A stretch of DNA of 24,393 bases from Candidatus Wirthbacteria bacterium CG2_30_54_11 (GTDB lineage Bacteria; Patescibacteriota; CG2-30-54-11): positions 1-24,393 of the forward strand of contig MNZT01000016.1 in the NCBI GenBank assembly GCA_001873755.1, given 5' to 3'. The notes below the pieces were generated by a model. It searched no databases. It saw only the letters and a program-made list of their open reading frames with translations, and was not told where the DNA came from. The position numbers and the translations under genes were made by a program. Below, piece by piece: positions 1 to 8,487 of this stretch; within the stretch, counting starts at the first letter, position 1; the number at the start of each line of letters is the position of its first letter.

Positions 1-874
1 GCAGAGAGACCGTGTTCGTCTCCCGGTCGGTAAAAGCCGCTCCGGTCGTCTGAGGCCGGAAGGCGACGGTCAAGGTTATCAGGACCATACTTATGCCCAG
101 CAGCACCAGCGGTCTGATATTCTTTTTCAGGATATCCAGCTGTCCTCTCCGGACGAGCAGAATGCCAAGTACGACAGCGCTTGCCATACAAGCCAGGTAC
201 GCACCCCGGGAGTATGTAGCCAGCAGGCACCAGTACCCCAGGAGAAAGCTGGCGGAACTCCCCCACTTGAGGAACTTGCGTTGCGTATGGAGGATGAAGT
301 ACAGACCGAGCGGCAGGAGCATGGTGAGAAAGCCGGACAGGTTGGTCGGCTCGCCGAAGGTCGAGGTGGCTCTGATGCCGGGGATCGAGATCAGCGACCA
401 GCTCATGCCGAGCCAGCGGGCAACACCATACGAACTGACCCCAATACCTGAAAAGACCAGCGCCCCGGCACAGCGCAGGAAAAGCCGGTTATCTTCCTGG
501 ATCGATACGACATACATGAGAAAGAGCAGAAAAAGGTAATTGATAACACTGCCGTTGTACCTGAGGTATTGGCCGAACCAGCTGGTGTACGGGTGTATGC
601 TGACCAGGGCAGAGATTCCGAGCGTGAAGACGAAGAGAACAGGCCCCCAGAACAGCTTTGACCGCGCATATGGTACTGTTCTGCTTTGCAACAGCAGGAA
701 AGCCTGATAGACAAACGCCAGGCCGAGGATCGTATACAGACCGGCGATCTTCGTCATCTCGAACTTCTCGAACGTCCAGTAGTTGAAAAGCAGAGGCAGC
801 AGGAAAAAGAGCCCCGGCAGCAGGATCGATAGCGGGCGAAGTGTAATTCTCGCTGACTTGAGTTTCACGTTCAC
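1..874 (-). CDS. O-antigen ligase/polymerase-like membrane protein, 3' part cut by window edge
   Basis: Reading the minus strand from a GTG at 872-874 gives about 291 codons with no stop up to the window edge, so the C-terminus is missing. The protein is very hydrophobic, with a TM segment near residues 13-30 and several more after it. The stretch around residues 75-100 (ALVSIHPYTSWFG, then QYLRYNGS), a TFGEPTNLSG motif and a later YSRGAYLA motif match the Wzy_C/O-antigen ligase superfamily, which joins or polymerises lipid-linked glycans outside the cytoplasmic membrane. The GTG overlaps the TGA of the preceding gene by 4 bases (GTGA) and follows a GGGGGG ribosome site 4 bases upstream. A second in-frame GTG lies at 866-868. 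Substrate (surface glycan, teichoic-type polymer or glycoprotein glycan) cannot be told. The family call is good; the exact reaction is inference. Confidence 0.8.
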   Translation of the reverse strand, partial: MNVKLKSARITLRPLSILLPGLFFLLPLLFNYWTFEKFEMTKIAGLYTILGLAFVYQAFLLLQSRTVPYARSKLFWGPVLFVFTLGISALVSIHPYTSWFGQYLRYNGSVINYLFLLFLMYVVSIQEDNRLFLRCAGALVFSGIGVSSYGVARWLGMSWSLISIPGIRATSTFGEPTNLSGFLTMLLPLGLYFILHTQRKFLKWGSSASFLLGYWCLLATYSRGAYLACMASAVVLGILLVRRGQLDILKKNIRPLVLLGISMVLITLTVAFRPQTTGAAFTDRETNTVSL

Positions 875-1383
875 TGATCCCCCCGGGATTGCGCGAGATC
901 GACGAGGTACGATTTCAGTTGAAAATATTTCGTATTGATGCCGTCAGCTTCGTCGATGGTGGTCTGGTCGCGGCCCGATCTGACCTCCAGATGGCTGCAG
1001 CCGGGCATGAGCACGATGGCGTCTTCAGGCGAAACTATCTCAGTCGGCAGGTCCCAGACAGAGTTCTCTTCCAAAGCAGCTTTGAGCTCCTGCAGGTCGT
1101 CGCTGGAGAGTTGTCGGCTTTGTTCCCTGCCGGTCCTCTGGTCCGAAGCGAGAAGCAGAAGGTTCAACGCACCTGCGTCATTGATGTCGAGGATCCCCCG
1201 TTCGCCGCGTTCCTCGCAGGCGCCCCATTCAAAATGGAGGCGAAACGGCAGGACCGCTCCGGCCGAAGTACGAGGGATCGCCCATAAAACGGCTGCCCAG
1301 AGCAGCAGCCCTGCAAACATCAGGTTGAAGATAAAAGGTGCGGTCCTGGCGGGCGACTGTCCATGTTCAGTTGCAGGTGTCAT
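871..1383 (-). CDS. Small membrane-anchored hypothetical protein (170 aa)
   Basis: I do not recognise this family. The longer open frame reaches 1620, but that extension is arginine/serine/proline-rich and overlaps the lipoprotein gene. The ATG at 1381-1383 lies in the last codons of the upstream lipoprotein gene (17-base overlap), the same compact style as the rest of this operon. The protein has a short polar N-terminus, one hydrophobic segment at about residues 16-37 (anchor or uncleaved signal) and a soluble, acidic C-terminal domain of about 130 residues, predicted outside the membrane. Two cysteines in that domain (in GACEE and PGCSH) could form a disulfide. It is coupled by GTGA overlap to the O-antigen-ligase-like gene downstream, so a partner role with that protein or with the lipoprotein is possible but unproven. 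Confidence 0.65.
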   Translation of the reverse strand: MTPATEHGQSPARTAPFIFNLMFAGLLLWAAVLWAIPRTSAGAVLPFRLHFEWGACEERGERGILDINDAGALNLLLLASDQRTGREQSRQLSSDDLQELKAALEENSVWDLPTEIVSPEDAIVLMPGCSHLEVRSGRDQTTIDEADGINTKYFQLKSYLVDLAQSRGDQ

Positions 1384-2632
1384 GCAGGTTCCTTTCGATA
1401 TATTCGCCAAATGCTTCTGTGGAAGTACCTTCGGTCTTCCATGACTTGATCTCTTCGATGCTGGTGGTGAAACAGGTGGTCTGAGCAGTCGTATTGGAGC
1501 TGATGGTGACGGTGACGGCATCGATCTCCTGGTCCGTGAGCAGCACCGCGTCAAATATGCTGAGCTGCGCAGAGGAGAAGTCTGACAGCGTCTGACCGGA
1601 CAAAAGACCGGCAGGAGCATCGAGCGCAGTACTGAACGAAAGGTTCAGCGTGGTGCCGGCATAGGAGATCACGGGTTTCCATTTGAGCGTGCGGTTGAAG
1701 ATCTCGTTGATCCTGGTGGCCAGTTCGTCAGGGGTGTACCATCCCGCCCTGCCATTTTCACCCCAGATCCAGAACGGGGTGCGGGTGCGCTGAAGTGATG
1801 CTTTATGGGTTTCCATATCGAGAGTCCCCTCTGCCTGGGCCCGGATGGCATCGATGGTATCCGCTAAGGTCAGGTTTTCCGGGGAATCATTGGCGCCGAT
1901 GGTGACCGTTATGCGATCGAGAGGGATCGGGGTTTTCAGCGCCGTGATGGAGAGCAGCGCGTGGACCGCGGACTGGAGTTGCTCACTTTCCGGCAGTATG
2001 TCATTGCCTTCCCACAGTCGCGGTACACGGAACAGGACGGCCAGACTGCCGTCAGAGATCCTGACCCGACTTTTCAGCCGATAGCGGGTGAGGATCTGGT
2101 CCTGGATATAGGTCTCTATTTCATCCGCACTTTTGTCCTGAAAAAAGTAATAGTCTTCGTCAAATGGCTCCCATCTCCAGCAGGGCACCGGCTCATTGTT
2201 GTCCGCATCAAAACTGTCCTGCCAGGAGATCTCACCGGCTCTCTTTTGGCGGATGGTGTCGAGAGATCTTTCAAACCGGAGGTTTTTGGTCGAGTCTGCC
2301 CCGGCGACAGTGACGGAAAAAGTCGTGATGCCCGCGTCCGAGCTGACGAGTATACGTTCCATGGTACGTTCAATATTGGCAACGTTCAGAGCTACGTCCT
2401 GCTTCAGTTTTCCATCGGTATCCCAGAGTGCCTCTTCACGGTAGATGAGTCCCAGATAGTCGTCATCTATCTTGATCCGGTCGGGGGTGATGCCCCAGTC
2501 GTTTTCGATCTCCCGGTACAGGGTGTCGATGAGGGTCTCCTTTGGGAATGACGGCGCACAACCCGCAAAGAACAGCAAGGCAGACCCGAATACTGCCAGC
2601 GGCAGAAATATCTTACGCAAAAGAGATGCCAT
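1367..2632 (-). CDS. Lipoprotein with three tandem ~134-residue repeats
   Basis: Unrecognised family of 421 residues. The start is the ATG at 2630-2632, preceded by an AGAGGA ribosome site; an ATG 48 bases further up would lie deeper in the FtsH-like gene. The N-terminus is a lipoprotein signal: K/R pair, hydrophobic core, then FFAGC with the lipid-modified Cys at residue 25. The mature protein repeats three times. The strand motifs TFSVTVAG (104-111), RITVTIGA (240-247) and AVTVTISS (372-379) are spaced 136 and 132 residues apart. Each is followed by a helix beginning SLDTIR, TIDAIR or SIEEIK. Between repeats are Trp-rich linkers (CWRW and FWIW, each followed by a D/E-rich helix start). It overlaps the upstream FtsH-like gene by 20 bases and the downstream gene by 17. 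A binding or scaffold role at the outer face of the membrane is inference. Confidence 0.75.
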   Translation of the reverse strand: MASLLRKIFLPLAVFGSALLFFAGCAPSFPKETLIDTLYREIENDWGITPDRIKIDDDYLGLIYREEALWDTDGKLKQDVALNVANIERTMERILVSSDAGITTFSVTVAGADSTKNLRFERSLDTIRQKRAGEISWQDSFDADNNEPVPCWRWEPFDEDYYFFQDKSADEIETYIQDQILTRYRLKSRVRISDGSLAVLFRVPRLWEGNDILPESEQLQSAVHALLSITALKTPIPLDRITVTIGANDSPENLTLADTIDAIRAQAEGTLDMETHKASLQRTRTPFWIWGENGRAGWYTPDELATRINEIFNRTLKWKPVISYAGTTLNLSFSTALDAPAGLLSGQTLSDFSSAQLSIFDAVLLTDQEIDAVTVTISSNTTAQTTCFTTSIEEIKSWKTEGTSTEAFGEYIERNLHDTCN

Positions 2633-4268
2633 GCTCGAGTCCTCTTTTCTGGTGGCCATCTGCCGCTTCGTACTGGTCAATGATGTTCTGAATAGCCATC
2701 AGCTCCAGTTCGTCGTGTTGGAGAAGTTCCTGTACAAAGGCTTCCACCAGGTCCCATTTTTTCTTCAGCAGCTGTTCGGTCTTTTTGAGTCCGGCGGAGA
2801 GGATATCTTCCACATCTTCGTTCAATTCCCGTTTGAGCTGTTCCGAGAGAGCCGCTGAAGAGATCGAAGTGTAATCACCCAGGTGCCCGCCTTTACCCAT
2901 GCCGTGCCGGAACACCATGCCGTGGGCCGTGAGCATCGCATGCTTAAAATCGCTGACCACGCCGCTGGAGGTGGAGCCATACTTGATCTTTTCCCCGGCA
3001 TAGCCGCCCAGCAGTCCCTCGATGTAGCCCATGAACTCTTCCCGTTCACGGAACAGGTTCTCTTCCCGGGCGAACGTATGCACGACGCCAAGCGTTTCTT
3101 TGCGGAACACAATAGAAATTTTGAACAGGTTCTGCAGCGGTGACAGATAGTGGATGGCGACCAGATGGCCTGCTTCATGGTAGGCAGTGGCTTCGCGCTC
3201 GTGCGGAGCGACCTTGCGTTTGCGCCTGAGCCCGAGCTCTATGCGTTCAAGCGCTTCGCTCAGGTCTTCCACTTCTATCCGGTCGTGTTTTTTGCGCGAG
3301 GCGATGATATCAGACTCGGAAACTATGTTTTCGATGTCTGCCGGTGATCGGTAGGAAGTGATACCAGCCCAGAATGGAACCGAGATCCCCCCGGCATCGT
3401 AGCGGGTCTTGCTGAGAAAATAGGTAAAGAGCGCTTCCCGGTCTTCCCGGTCCGGCAGATTGTAGTAAAGTTTGCGGTCAAAACGTCCGGCCCGCAGGAG
3501 CGCGGGATCCAGCATGTCCTCCGGTGCGTTGGTCGCCGCGATGACCGTGATGGCATCCTTTGATTTTGTGATCCCGTCCATCTCGACCAGCAGCTGGTTC
3601 AGGGTTTTGTTCGTCTCCAGGTCTGCATTGGCCCCGAACGAACGTTTTTTGCCAATGGAATCAATTTCATCGATGAACAGTATGCAGGCGCCGTACTCCT
3701 TGGCCTGCATGCGGGCCTGTGAGAACAGGTCTCTGATCTTTTTGGCTCCTACACCGACGTATACGTCAGACATTTCGCTGCCCGAGGTCGACAGGAACGG
3801 AATGCCGGCTTCGGTCGCAATAGCTTTGGCCAGGTAGGTTTTACCGCAGCCGGGCGGGCCGATCATCAGGACACCGCGGATGGCCCGGGCACCTGTCGAG
3901 TGCAGGTTCCGTTCGCGTTTCAGGAGCGCGACGATATCGAGGGCCTCTTCTTTGATATCTGCTGCGCCGATCACGTCAGAGAAATGGACGTCTACCTTGG
4001 CCGACTGATAGGGGCTGCTGCGGATGGAGGCATCTTCGTCTCCCTGCAGGAACTTAATGATGATGAACACCCAGAGAAAGGTCCCTACGGTCTGTTTGAG
4101 CAGGTAAATAGGGGTCTGGGCCAGGAGCTGGGTACGCGGATAGGATTCCAGCGAGGCGATGCCCCAGATAGCGAGTGCGATCATGCCCGCCGTGATGGCG
4201 ACCACGATGACCACGGTCCGGTTCAGCTGCAGCCAGAGTCTCATTTTTTTCTTGAAGTCAGGGCGCAT
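2613..4268 (-). CDS. FtsH-like membrane AAA+ zinc metalloprotease, second copy
   Basis: 551 residues against about 610-650 for ordinary FtsH. Two TM segments (about 18-39 and 61-74) are separated by only about 20 residues, so the usual extracytoplasmic domain is missing. AAA+ module: Walker A GPPGCGKT (137-144), pore loop with Tyr170-Val171-Gly172, Walker B ending D200-E201, sensor AATNA (245-249), and second region of homology LLRAGRFDR with all arginines kept (Ala replaces the usual Pro). Peptidase module: HEAGH zinc motif (364-368) and the third ligand Asp440. All catalytic parts are present, so it should be an active ATP-driven protease facing the cytoplasm. It starts 10 bases after the first FtsH-like gene, with a GAGAGG ribosome site. 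Two different subunits encoded side by side suggest a mixed hexamer; that is inference. Confidence 0.92.
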   Translation of the reverse strand: MRPDFKKKMRLWLQLNRTVVIVVAITAGMIALAIWGIASLESYPRTQLLAQTPIYLLKQTVGTFLWVFIIIKFLQGDEDASIRSSPYQSAKVDVHFSDVIGAADIKEEALDIVALLKRERNLHSTGARAIRGVLMIGPPGCGKTYLAKAIATEAGIPFLSTSGSEMSDVYVGVGAKKIRDLFSQARMQAKEYGACILFIDEIDSIGKKRSFGANADLETNKTLNQLLVEMDGITKSKDAITVIAATNAPEDMLDPALLRAGRFDRKLYYNLPDREDREALFTYFLSKTRYDAGGISVPFWAGITSYRSPADIENIVSESDIIASRKKHDRIEVEDLSEALERIELGLRRKRKVAPHEREATAYHEAGHLVAIHYLSPLQNLFKISIVFRKETLGVVHTFAREENLFREREEFMGYIEGLLGGYAGEKIKYGSTSSGVVSDFKHAMLTAHGMVFRHGMGKGGHLGDYTSISSAALSEQLKRELNEDVEDILSAGLKKTEQLLKKKWDLVEAFVQELLQHDELELMAIQNIIDQYEAADGHQKRGLEHGISFA

Positions 4269-4278
4269 CGCGATCCTC

Positions 4279-5850
4279 TCAATGCTTGAAAATAGCCAGG
4301 ATCTCTTCCGTTTTGAGTTCTTCTTTTTCCAATAGACGGGCAGCTACACGCTCCAGCAGACCACGGTTGCGGGTCAGCAGTTCCTCGGTTGCTTCCAGGG
4401 ACTGCCGAAGCAGGGTTTCGCTGTCATTGTCCAGATGCTGTTTGAAGGTATCCGAAATATCACGCACATCGATCGCATGATAATTTCCGATGAGCCCGGA
4501 TGAACCCATTCCCCAGGCCCAGACCATCTCGCGGGCGATCGCCGTGGCCTGGATGAAGTCTTCCCGCACCAGCTCCGAGGTGTTCTCGAACATGATCCTC
4601 TCCGCCGCATAACCGCCCAGATGAATGCGGATGCGGGTGAGGTAGGTTTCTTTGTTGCGGATATGCACATCTTCCTTCGGAATCTGCTGCACCACGCTGA
4701 ATTTTCGCCGTCTGGGCGCGATCGACACTTTGACTATTTCGGCTTCCGGGCTGAAAAAACGGGCCGCGAGCAGATGACCCGATTCATGGTAGGCTACCCG
4801 GATGCGCTCCTTGTCGCTCAGATGGGCATGCGACCGCATGCCGAGTTCCAGTTTGTCCAGTGCAGTCATGAGATCGTCCAGAGAAATGGTGGCATGGTTT
4901 TCCTTGGCCGCGATGAGCGCGGCTTCGCGTACGATATTCTCTATGTCGGCAGCGTTTTTCCCGGTACTCATCTGGGCGAGGGCGTGCACCGGAATATCTT
5001 TTTCGCTGGACACCCTGGAGAGGAAGTGACGGAACAGTTTTTCCCTGCCCTCTGAGCCCGGGATATCGACGTAGAGCTTGCGGTCGAAGCGGCCAGGGCG
5101 AAGCAGTGCACGGTCGAGGACATCTTCTGATGCGTTGGTCGCGGCGATGACGATGATATTTCCCTTTTCCGCCTGGTTCAGGCCATCCATTTCCACGAGC
5201 AGCTGGGTGAGGGTACGGTTGGTCTCTTCTTCCCCGGCGCTGGTCGAAAAATCGCGCATGCGGCCGATGACATCGAGTTCGTCGATGAAGATGACACAGG
5301 CGCCCTTCTGTTCGCTGAGACGTCTGGCTTCCTTGAACACGCCGCGGATCCTCGAGGCGCCGAGCGAATGCCATTTCTCCACGAAATCACTTCCCGAAAG
5401 CGCCAGGAATGGCAGACCGGCTTCGGTGGCTATAGCCTTGGCCAGCAGCGTTTTGCCGCAGCCGGGCGGACCCAGCAGCAGAAGACCGCGAATGATCCGT
5501 TTGGTCTTCTTCTTCGGCGAAGTCATGCGGTCCTTCACGATCTGGACCACTTCCCTGGCCTCTTCCACCGCTTCGTCGATGCCTATGACATCGGCAAAGC
5601 TGACAGAGATCTGTGAACTGTGGACAAGTTTGCTTTCCACAAAACCGAGACCGCCCATGCCGTGGAATATCCGATTGAACACCACGAACAGGAAGGTCGA
5701 GATCAGGCTGAATGACAGGTCAAAGGGGATGGTGGCGATGATGGTGTCGCGATTGAACGGATCGAGGAACTGGTATCCGATCCAGATCGAGACCAGGAGC
5801 GCCATTCCCAGAATGGCAAAGAACAGTGCGAGCTGCTTAGTTCGGTTCAT
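4279..5850 (-). CDS. FtsH-like membrane AAA+ zinc metalloprotease, first copy, altered pore loop
   Basis: 523 residues, short for FtsH. TM segments lie near 7-27 and 46-62 with only about 18 residues between, so the extracytoplasmic domain is missing here too. Walker A GPPGCGKT (127-134), Walker B ending D190-E191, SRH LLRPGRFDR (R251, R254, R257), zinc motif HESGH (355-359) and third ligand Asp431 are all present, so ATPase and peptidase sites look intact. The pore loop is odd: where FtsH has Phe-Val-Gly after GSDFVEM, this protein has Trp160-His161-Ser162 after GSDFVEK. That should change how substrates are gripped. It lies 16 bases after murC, has an AAGGATG ribosome site, and precedes the second copy by 10 bases. 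It could be the specialised partner of a heteromeric complex. Confidence 0.92.
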   Translation of the reverse strand: MNRTKQLALFFAILGMALLVSIWIGYQFLDPFNRDTIIATIPFDLSFSLISTFLFVVFNRIFHGMGGLGFVESKLVHSSQISVSFADVIGIDEAVEEAREVVQIVKDRMTSPKKKTKRIIRGLLLLGPPGCGKTLLAKAIATEAGLPFLALSGSDFVEKWHSLGASRIRGVFKEARRLSEQKGACVIFIDELDVIGRMRDFSTSAGEEETNRTLTQLLVEMDGLNQAEKGNIIVIAATNASEDVLDRALLRPGRFDRKLYVDIPGSEGREKLFRHFLSRVSSEKDIPVHALAQMSTGKNAADIENIVREAALIAAKENHATISLDDLMTALDKLELGMRSHAHLSDKERIRVAYHESGHLLAARFFSPEAEIVKVSIAPRRRKFSVVQQIPKEDVHIRNKETYLTRIRIHLGGYAAERIMFENTSELVREDFIQATAIAREMVWAWGMGSSGLIGNYHAIDVRDISDTFKQHLDNDSETLLRQSLEATEELLTRNRGLLERVAARLLEKEELKTEEILAIFKH

Positions 5851-5866
5851 ACATCATCCTTGTCTG

Positions 5867-7276
5867 TTAGCTGTTGAGGAACTCTATGCCGATGTGATAG
5901 ACATCACCAGCACCTATGGTGAAAATTACGTCGCCGGCAAGAGCGTTTGTTCTGAGGTACTTGAGTATCTCTGTCCTGGTCGGGATGAAGTGAACAGTGG
6001 TATGGGTCTGTGCAATACCGTCTGCCAGCGCCTGGCCGGTCATCCCGAGGTCGTCCTTTTCCCGGGCTGAAGGAAATATCTCGGGAATTATCACTTCGTC
6101 GGCATCTCCGAACGCTCGACAGAATTCATTGAGCAACGACTTGGTCCGACTGTACGTGTGTGCCTGGAAAATAGCGACGATTCTTCGTCCCGGGAAGCTT
6201 TCTTTTGCTGCTCTGAGGGTCGCCTTGATCTCGGTCGGATGGTGCGCGTAGTCATCATACACGGAAACTCCGTTCCGTTCTCCTGCATGTTCAAAGCGCC
6301 TCTTGAGCCCCTGAAACGAATCGAGTGCTGCTCTGATCGCTTCGGTCTGAGCTCCGGTTGCTTGAGCTGCCAGGACTGCGGCCGTGGCATTGTTGGCATT
6401 GTGCCGGCCGGCTAGATGAAGGCGGTATGGTTTTGAAGTTGTTCCTGCGGACTTGACCGTCCAGGATGTGCTGATCCCTTCGTGAGCGATGTCCGTCACC
6501 TGTTCGTCAACGCCGGCTCCTTCTCCATAGGTCACCACTCTGGTCTTCAGCCGCTGGCGAGAAAGGATATCGCGTACATGTCCGTTGTCCGTGTCGGCGA
6601 TGATGAGACCATCGTGGGAAGTGTTTTTCAAAAGTTGAGCAAAGGCATCTTTGACATCGGCTACTGTTTTGTAGCGGTCAGGATGGTCGTGTTCGATGTT
6701 CGTGACGATGGTGATGTACGGTTTCAGATAGAGAAATCGAGGGGTCGGGTCCGTGACCGGACAGGTCATGTATTCATCCGCCTCTATGACGAAGTAATCA
6801 CCCTGTCCATAGCGGGCGGCGAGTCCGAGCCCGGTGATCTCGCTCGTCCCGACAGAGAAACCGGGGTCAAGGCCGGCTTTGAGCAGGACCCAGGCCAGCA
6901 TGGCTGAAGTCGTGGTTTTTCCATGAGAGCCGGAGACGGCGATCACCTTTTTTCCCTTCGAAAACAGTCCCAGCGCCTCTGCCTGCATGAGCACCGGGAC
7001 ATTCAGTTCCAGAGCGTGCTGAGCTTCAATATTGGTTTTGCCACCGTGCGCACCAGTGGCAATCACCAGATCAACTCCCTCGACCCGTTTGGGATCAAAA
7101 TCAGGCAGTACTGAAATGCCCTGAGCTTTCAGGACTTTATCTGTGATGAATTCCTGCTGGACATCACTGCCCGTCACGGTCTTCCCCATCTGTCTGGCGA
7201 TCACTGCCAGACCGGCCATGCCGACGCCTTTGATGCCCATGAAATGGATTCTATCGATCTTTTGTATGTCGAACAT
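5867..7276 (-). CDS. murC: UDP-N-acetylmuramate--L-alanine ligase
   Basis: Mur ligase that adds L-Ala to UDP-MurNAc with ATP, the first amino-acid step of the peptidoglycan stem peptide, in the cytoplasm. N-terminal nucleotide-binding GIKGVGMAG (14-22), central ATP loop GSHGKTTT (116-123), EADEY at about 165-169, and the C-terminal YDDYAHHPTEI signature are all visible; 469 residues is normal for the family. I place the start at the ATG 7274-7276, which has AAAGG upstream. The ATG at 7283-7285 sits directly against that AAAGG and is less likely. The gene overlaps the end of the Nudix gene by 26 bases and is followed after 16 bases by the FtsH-like pair. The segment EHDHPDRY differs from enterobacterial MurC, so an Mpl-type (peptide-recycling) activity is a minor alternative. 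Confidence 0.93.
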   Translation of the reverse strand: MFDIQKIDRIHFMGIKGVGMAGLAVIARQMGKTVTGSDVQQEFITDKVLKAQGISVLPDFDPKRVEGVDLVIATGAHGGKTNIEAQHALELNVPVLMQAEALGLFSKGKKVIAVSGSHGKTTTSAMLAWVLLKAGLDPGFSVGTSEITGLGLAARYGQGDYFVIEADEYMTCPVTDPTPRFLYLKPYITIVTNIEHDHPDRYKTVADVKDAFAQLLKNTSHDGLIIADTDNGHVRDILSRQRLKTRVVTYGEGAGVDEQVTDIAHEGISTSWTVKSAGTTSKPYRLHLAGRHNANNATAAVLAAQATGAQTEAIRAALDSFQGLKRRFEHAGERNGVSVYDDYAHHPTEIKATLRAAKESFPGRRIVAIFQAHTYSRTKSLLNEFCRAFGDADEVIIPEIFPSAREKDDLGMTGQALADGIAQTHTTVHFIPTRTEILKYLRTNALAGDVIFTIGAGDVYHIGIEFLNS

Positions 7277-7784
7277 AGAGGTCATCCTTTGCTAACGCCA
7301 TGATATCGATCGCGGGTCTGGCCAGCTTCAGTTCGCCAGCATGATGCAGCGCAAGCATTTTTTCCCAGGCCAGGAAACGTCCTTCAGATATCTCAGTCTC
7401 CAAAAGGGTGAACGGTCCTTCATGATGACCGGTGAACACCCGGGTGAATTCCTGCTCGCGGCTGTAGTCTAGCAGAAATGAGCCGAGTGTACGAAGAGAA
7501 GTTTTGATGCCGAGCTCTTCGAAAAGTTCCCGCTCTGCTGCCTGTTCGTACGTTTCGCCGAGGTCAACATGGCCTGTTGCGGAGAGCGTCCACTGCCCCG
7601 GAGAAACATCCTTGGTGAGGCTTCTTTTTTGGAAAAAAATCTCTTCTGCGCTATTGGTGATGATGATATGTACCGACCGGTGAATGAGATTCCGGTCAGA
7701 ATGGCAATCCTGACGTGTGGCCTGTCCAATTATCTGATCGTTCTCGTCGACGACAGCGAAAATTTCATCCTGCAGACCGAGCAT
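7251..7784 (-). CDS. Nudix hydrolase, IDI/YfcD-like
   Basis: 177 residues. A full Nudix box runs from Gly71 to Ile93 (GHVDLGETYE then QAAERELFEELGI), matching GX5EX7REUXEEXGU, so a Mg-dependent hydrolase of nucleoside diphosphate-X compounds is expected. The N-terminal half (FAVVDENDQIIGQATRQDCH, then LIHRSVHI) is the layout seen in YfcD and isopentenyl-diphosphate isomerase type I. The strict Nudix box favours a hydrolase over the isomerase. Start: the ATG at 7782-7784 has GGAG 8 bases upstream and gives a 20-base overlap with the hydrolase gene; the ATG at 7818-7820 adds 12 residues and lacks such a site. The gene also overlaps murC by 26 bases. The substrate cannot be told from sequence. 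Confidence 0.85.
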   Translation of the reverse strand: MLGLQDEIFAVVDENDQIIGQATRQDCHSDRNLIHRSVHIIITNSAEEIFFQKRSLTKDVSPGQWTLSATGHVDLGETYEQAAERELFEELGIKTSLRTLGSFLLDYSREQEFTRVFTGHHEGPFTLLETEISEGRFLAWEKMLALHHAGELKLARPAIDIMALAKDDLYVRHTKDR

Positions 7785-8487
7785 TTGTCTTCTCCAATAT
7801 ATCCAGTAATCGTTCAGCATGAAAATGGATCCAATTGTGGTCGCCTGGGACTAGATGAACCCTGCAATTAGTAAATGAGCCTGCCATTTGGCTTGCTATA
7901 GACGCAGGAGCAAGTTTGTCATGCTGCCCCCATATGATGTCAGTCGATATTTTCACCTTGGAGGCAAGTGCATCGATATCATATCCCTTGCTTATCCAGG
8001 CAGCCCGAAGCGTAGTTATCGGGTGCAGAAAAGTAGTAACTACAAGGTCAGTCACAACATATAATCCGATTGTGGCACCTTTTCTTGCCTTAAAAGTTTT
8101 CCATATCTGAGTGTTCAGTTCGTGCAACCATGCGAAAAGGTGACGTTTTGGATTCTTACCACCGCTATCGATCAATACCAGCCGAGCAGGCGGAAGTGAC
8201 GAGTTGGCGGCACAATCAGTCGCAATGATGCCACCAAAAGATACGCCGACTGCGATCCACTCTTTGATAGCCTTTACCGCCAGATGCGATTCGACAAACG
8301 TACGGTTGCGATTGAGAGCGGATGGCACATCACCCGAAAGCGGCAACCGGGGCGATATCACTAATACCGTATAACCTTCCTGTTTCAGCGGTCTAAATGC
8401 CCTGTCAAAGCTGATCTCGGACAATGCAAATCCAGGAAAAACGACGATCACCGGTTTTTCCGAACCGGCTATCTCTGGGGTGTTCAT
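7765..8487 (-). CDS. Alpha/beta-hydrolase fold protein
   Basis: 240 residues with the order expected of an alpha/beta hydrolase: an early strand VIVVFPGF (13-20) for the oxyanion region, nucleophile elbow GVSFGG with Ser83, acid Asp190 in WGQHDKLAP, and His217 in PGDHNW. No signal peptide is evident, so it is probably cytoplasmic or loosely membrane-associated. The 30-residue hydrophobic cap region (about 137-165) may contact membrane or lipid. It starts inside the stop of the Hsp70-SBD gene (ATGA, 8484-8487). Esterase, lipase or peptidase activity is possible; substrate unknown. Its codon use looks somewhat more AT-rich than its neighbours by eye, which might mean later acquisition; I did not measure this. 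Confidence 0.8.
   Translation of the reverse strand: MNTPEIAGSEKPVIVVFPGFALSEISFDRAFRPLKQEGYTVLVISPRLPLSGDVPSALNRNRTFVESHLAVKAIKEWIAVGVSFGGIIATDCAANSSLPPARLVLIDSGGKNPKRHLFAWLHELNTQIWKTFKARKGATIGLYVVTDLVVTTFLHPITTLRAAWISKGYDIDALASKVKISTDIIWGQHDKLAPASIASQMAGSFTNCRVHLVPGDHNWIHFHAERLLDILEKTNARSAG

Noticed and set aside
871..1620. 249-codon version of the small anchored protein
   Set aside because: The extra 79 residues lie in the lipoprotein coding region in another frame and look like shadow sequence; the hydrophobic anchor fits the ATG at 1383.
5078..6070. 330-codon plus-strand ORF antisense to the first FtsH-like gene and murC
   Set aside because: Serine/arginine-rich mirror of two well-conserved genes; no domain, ribosome site or promoter.
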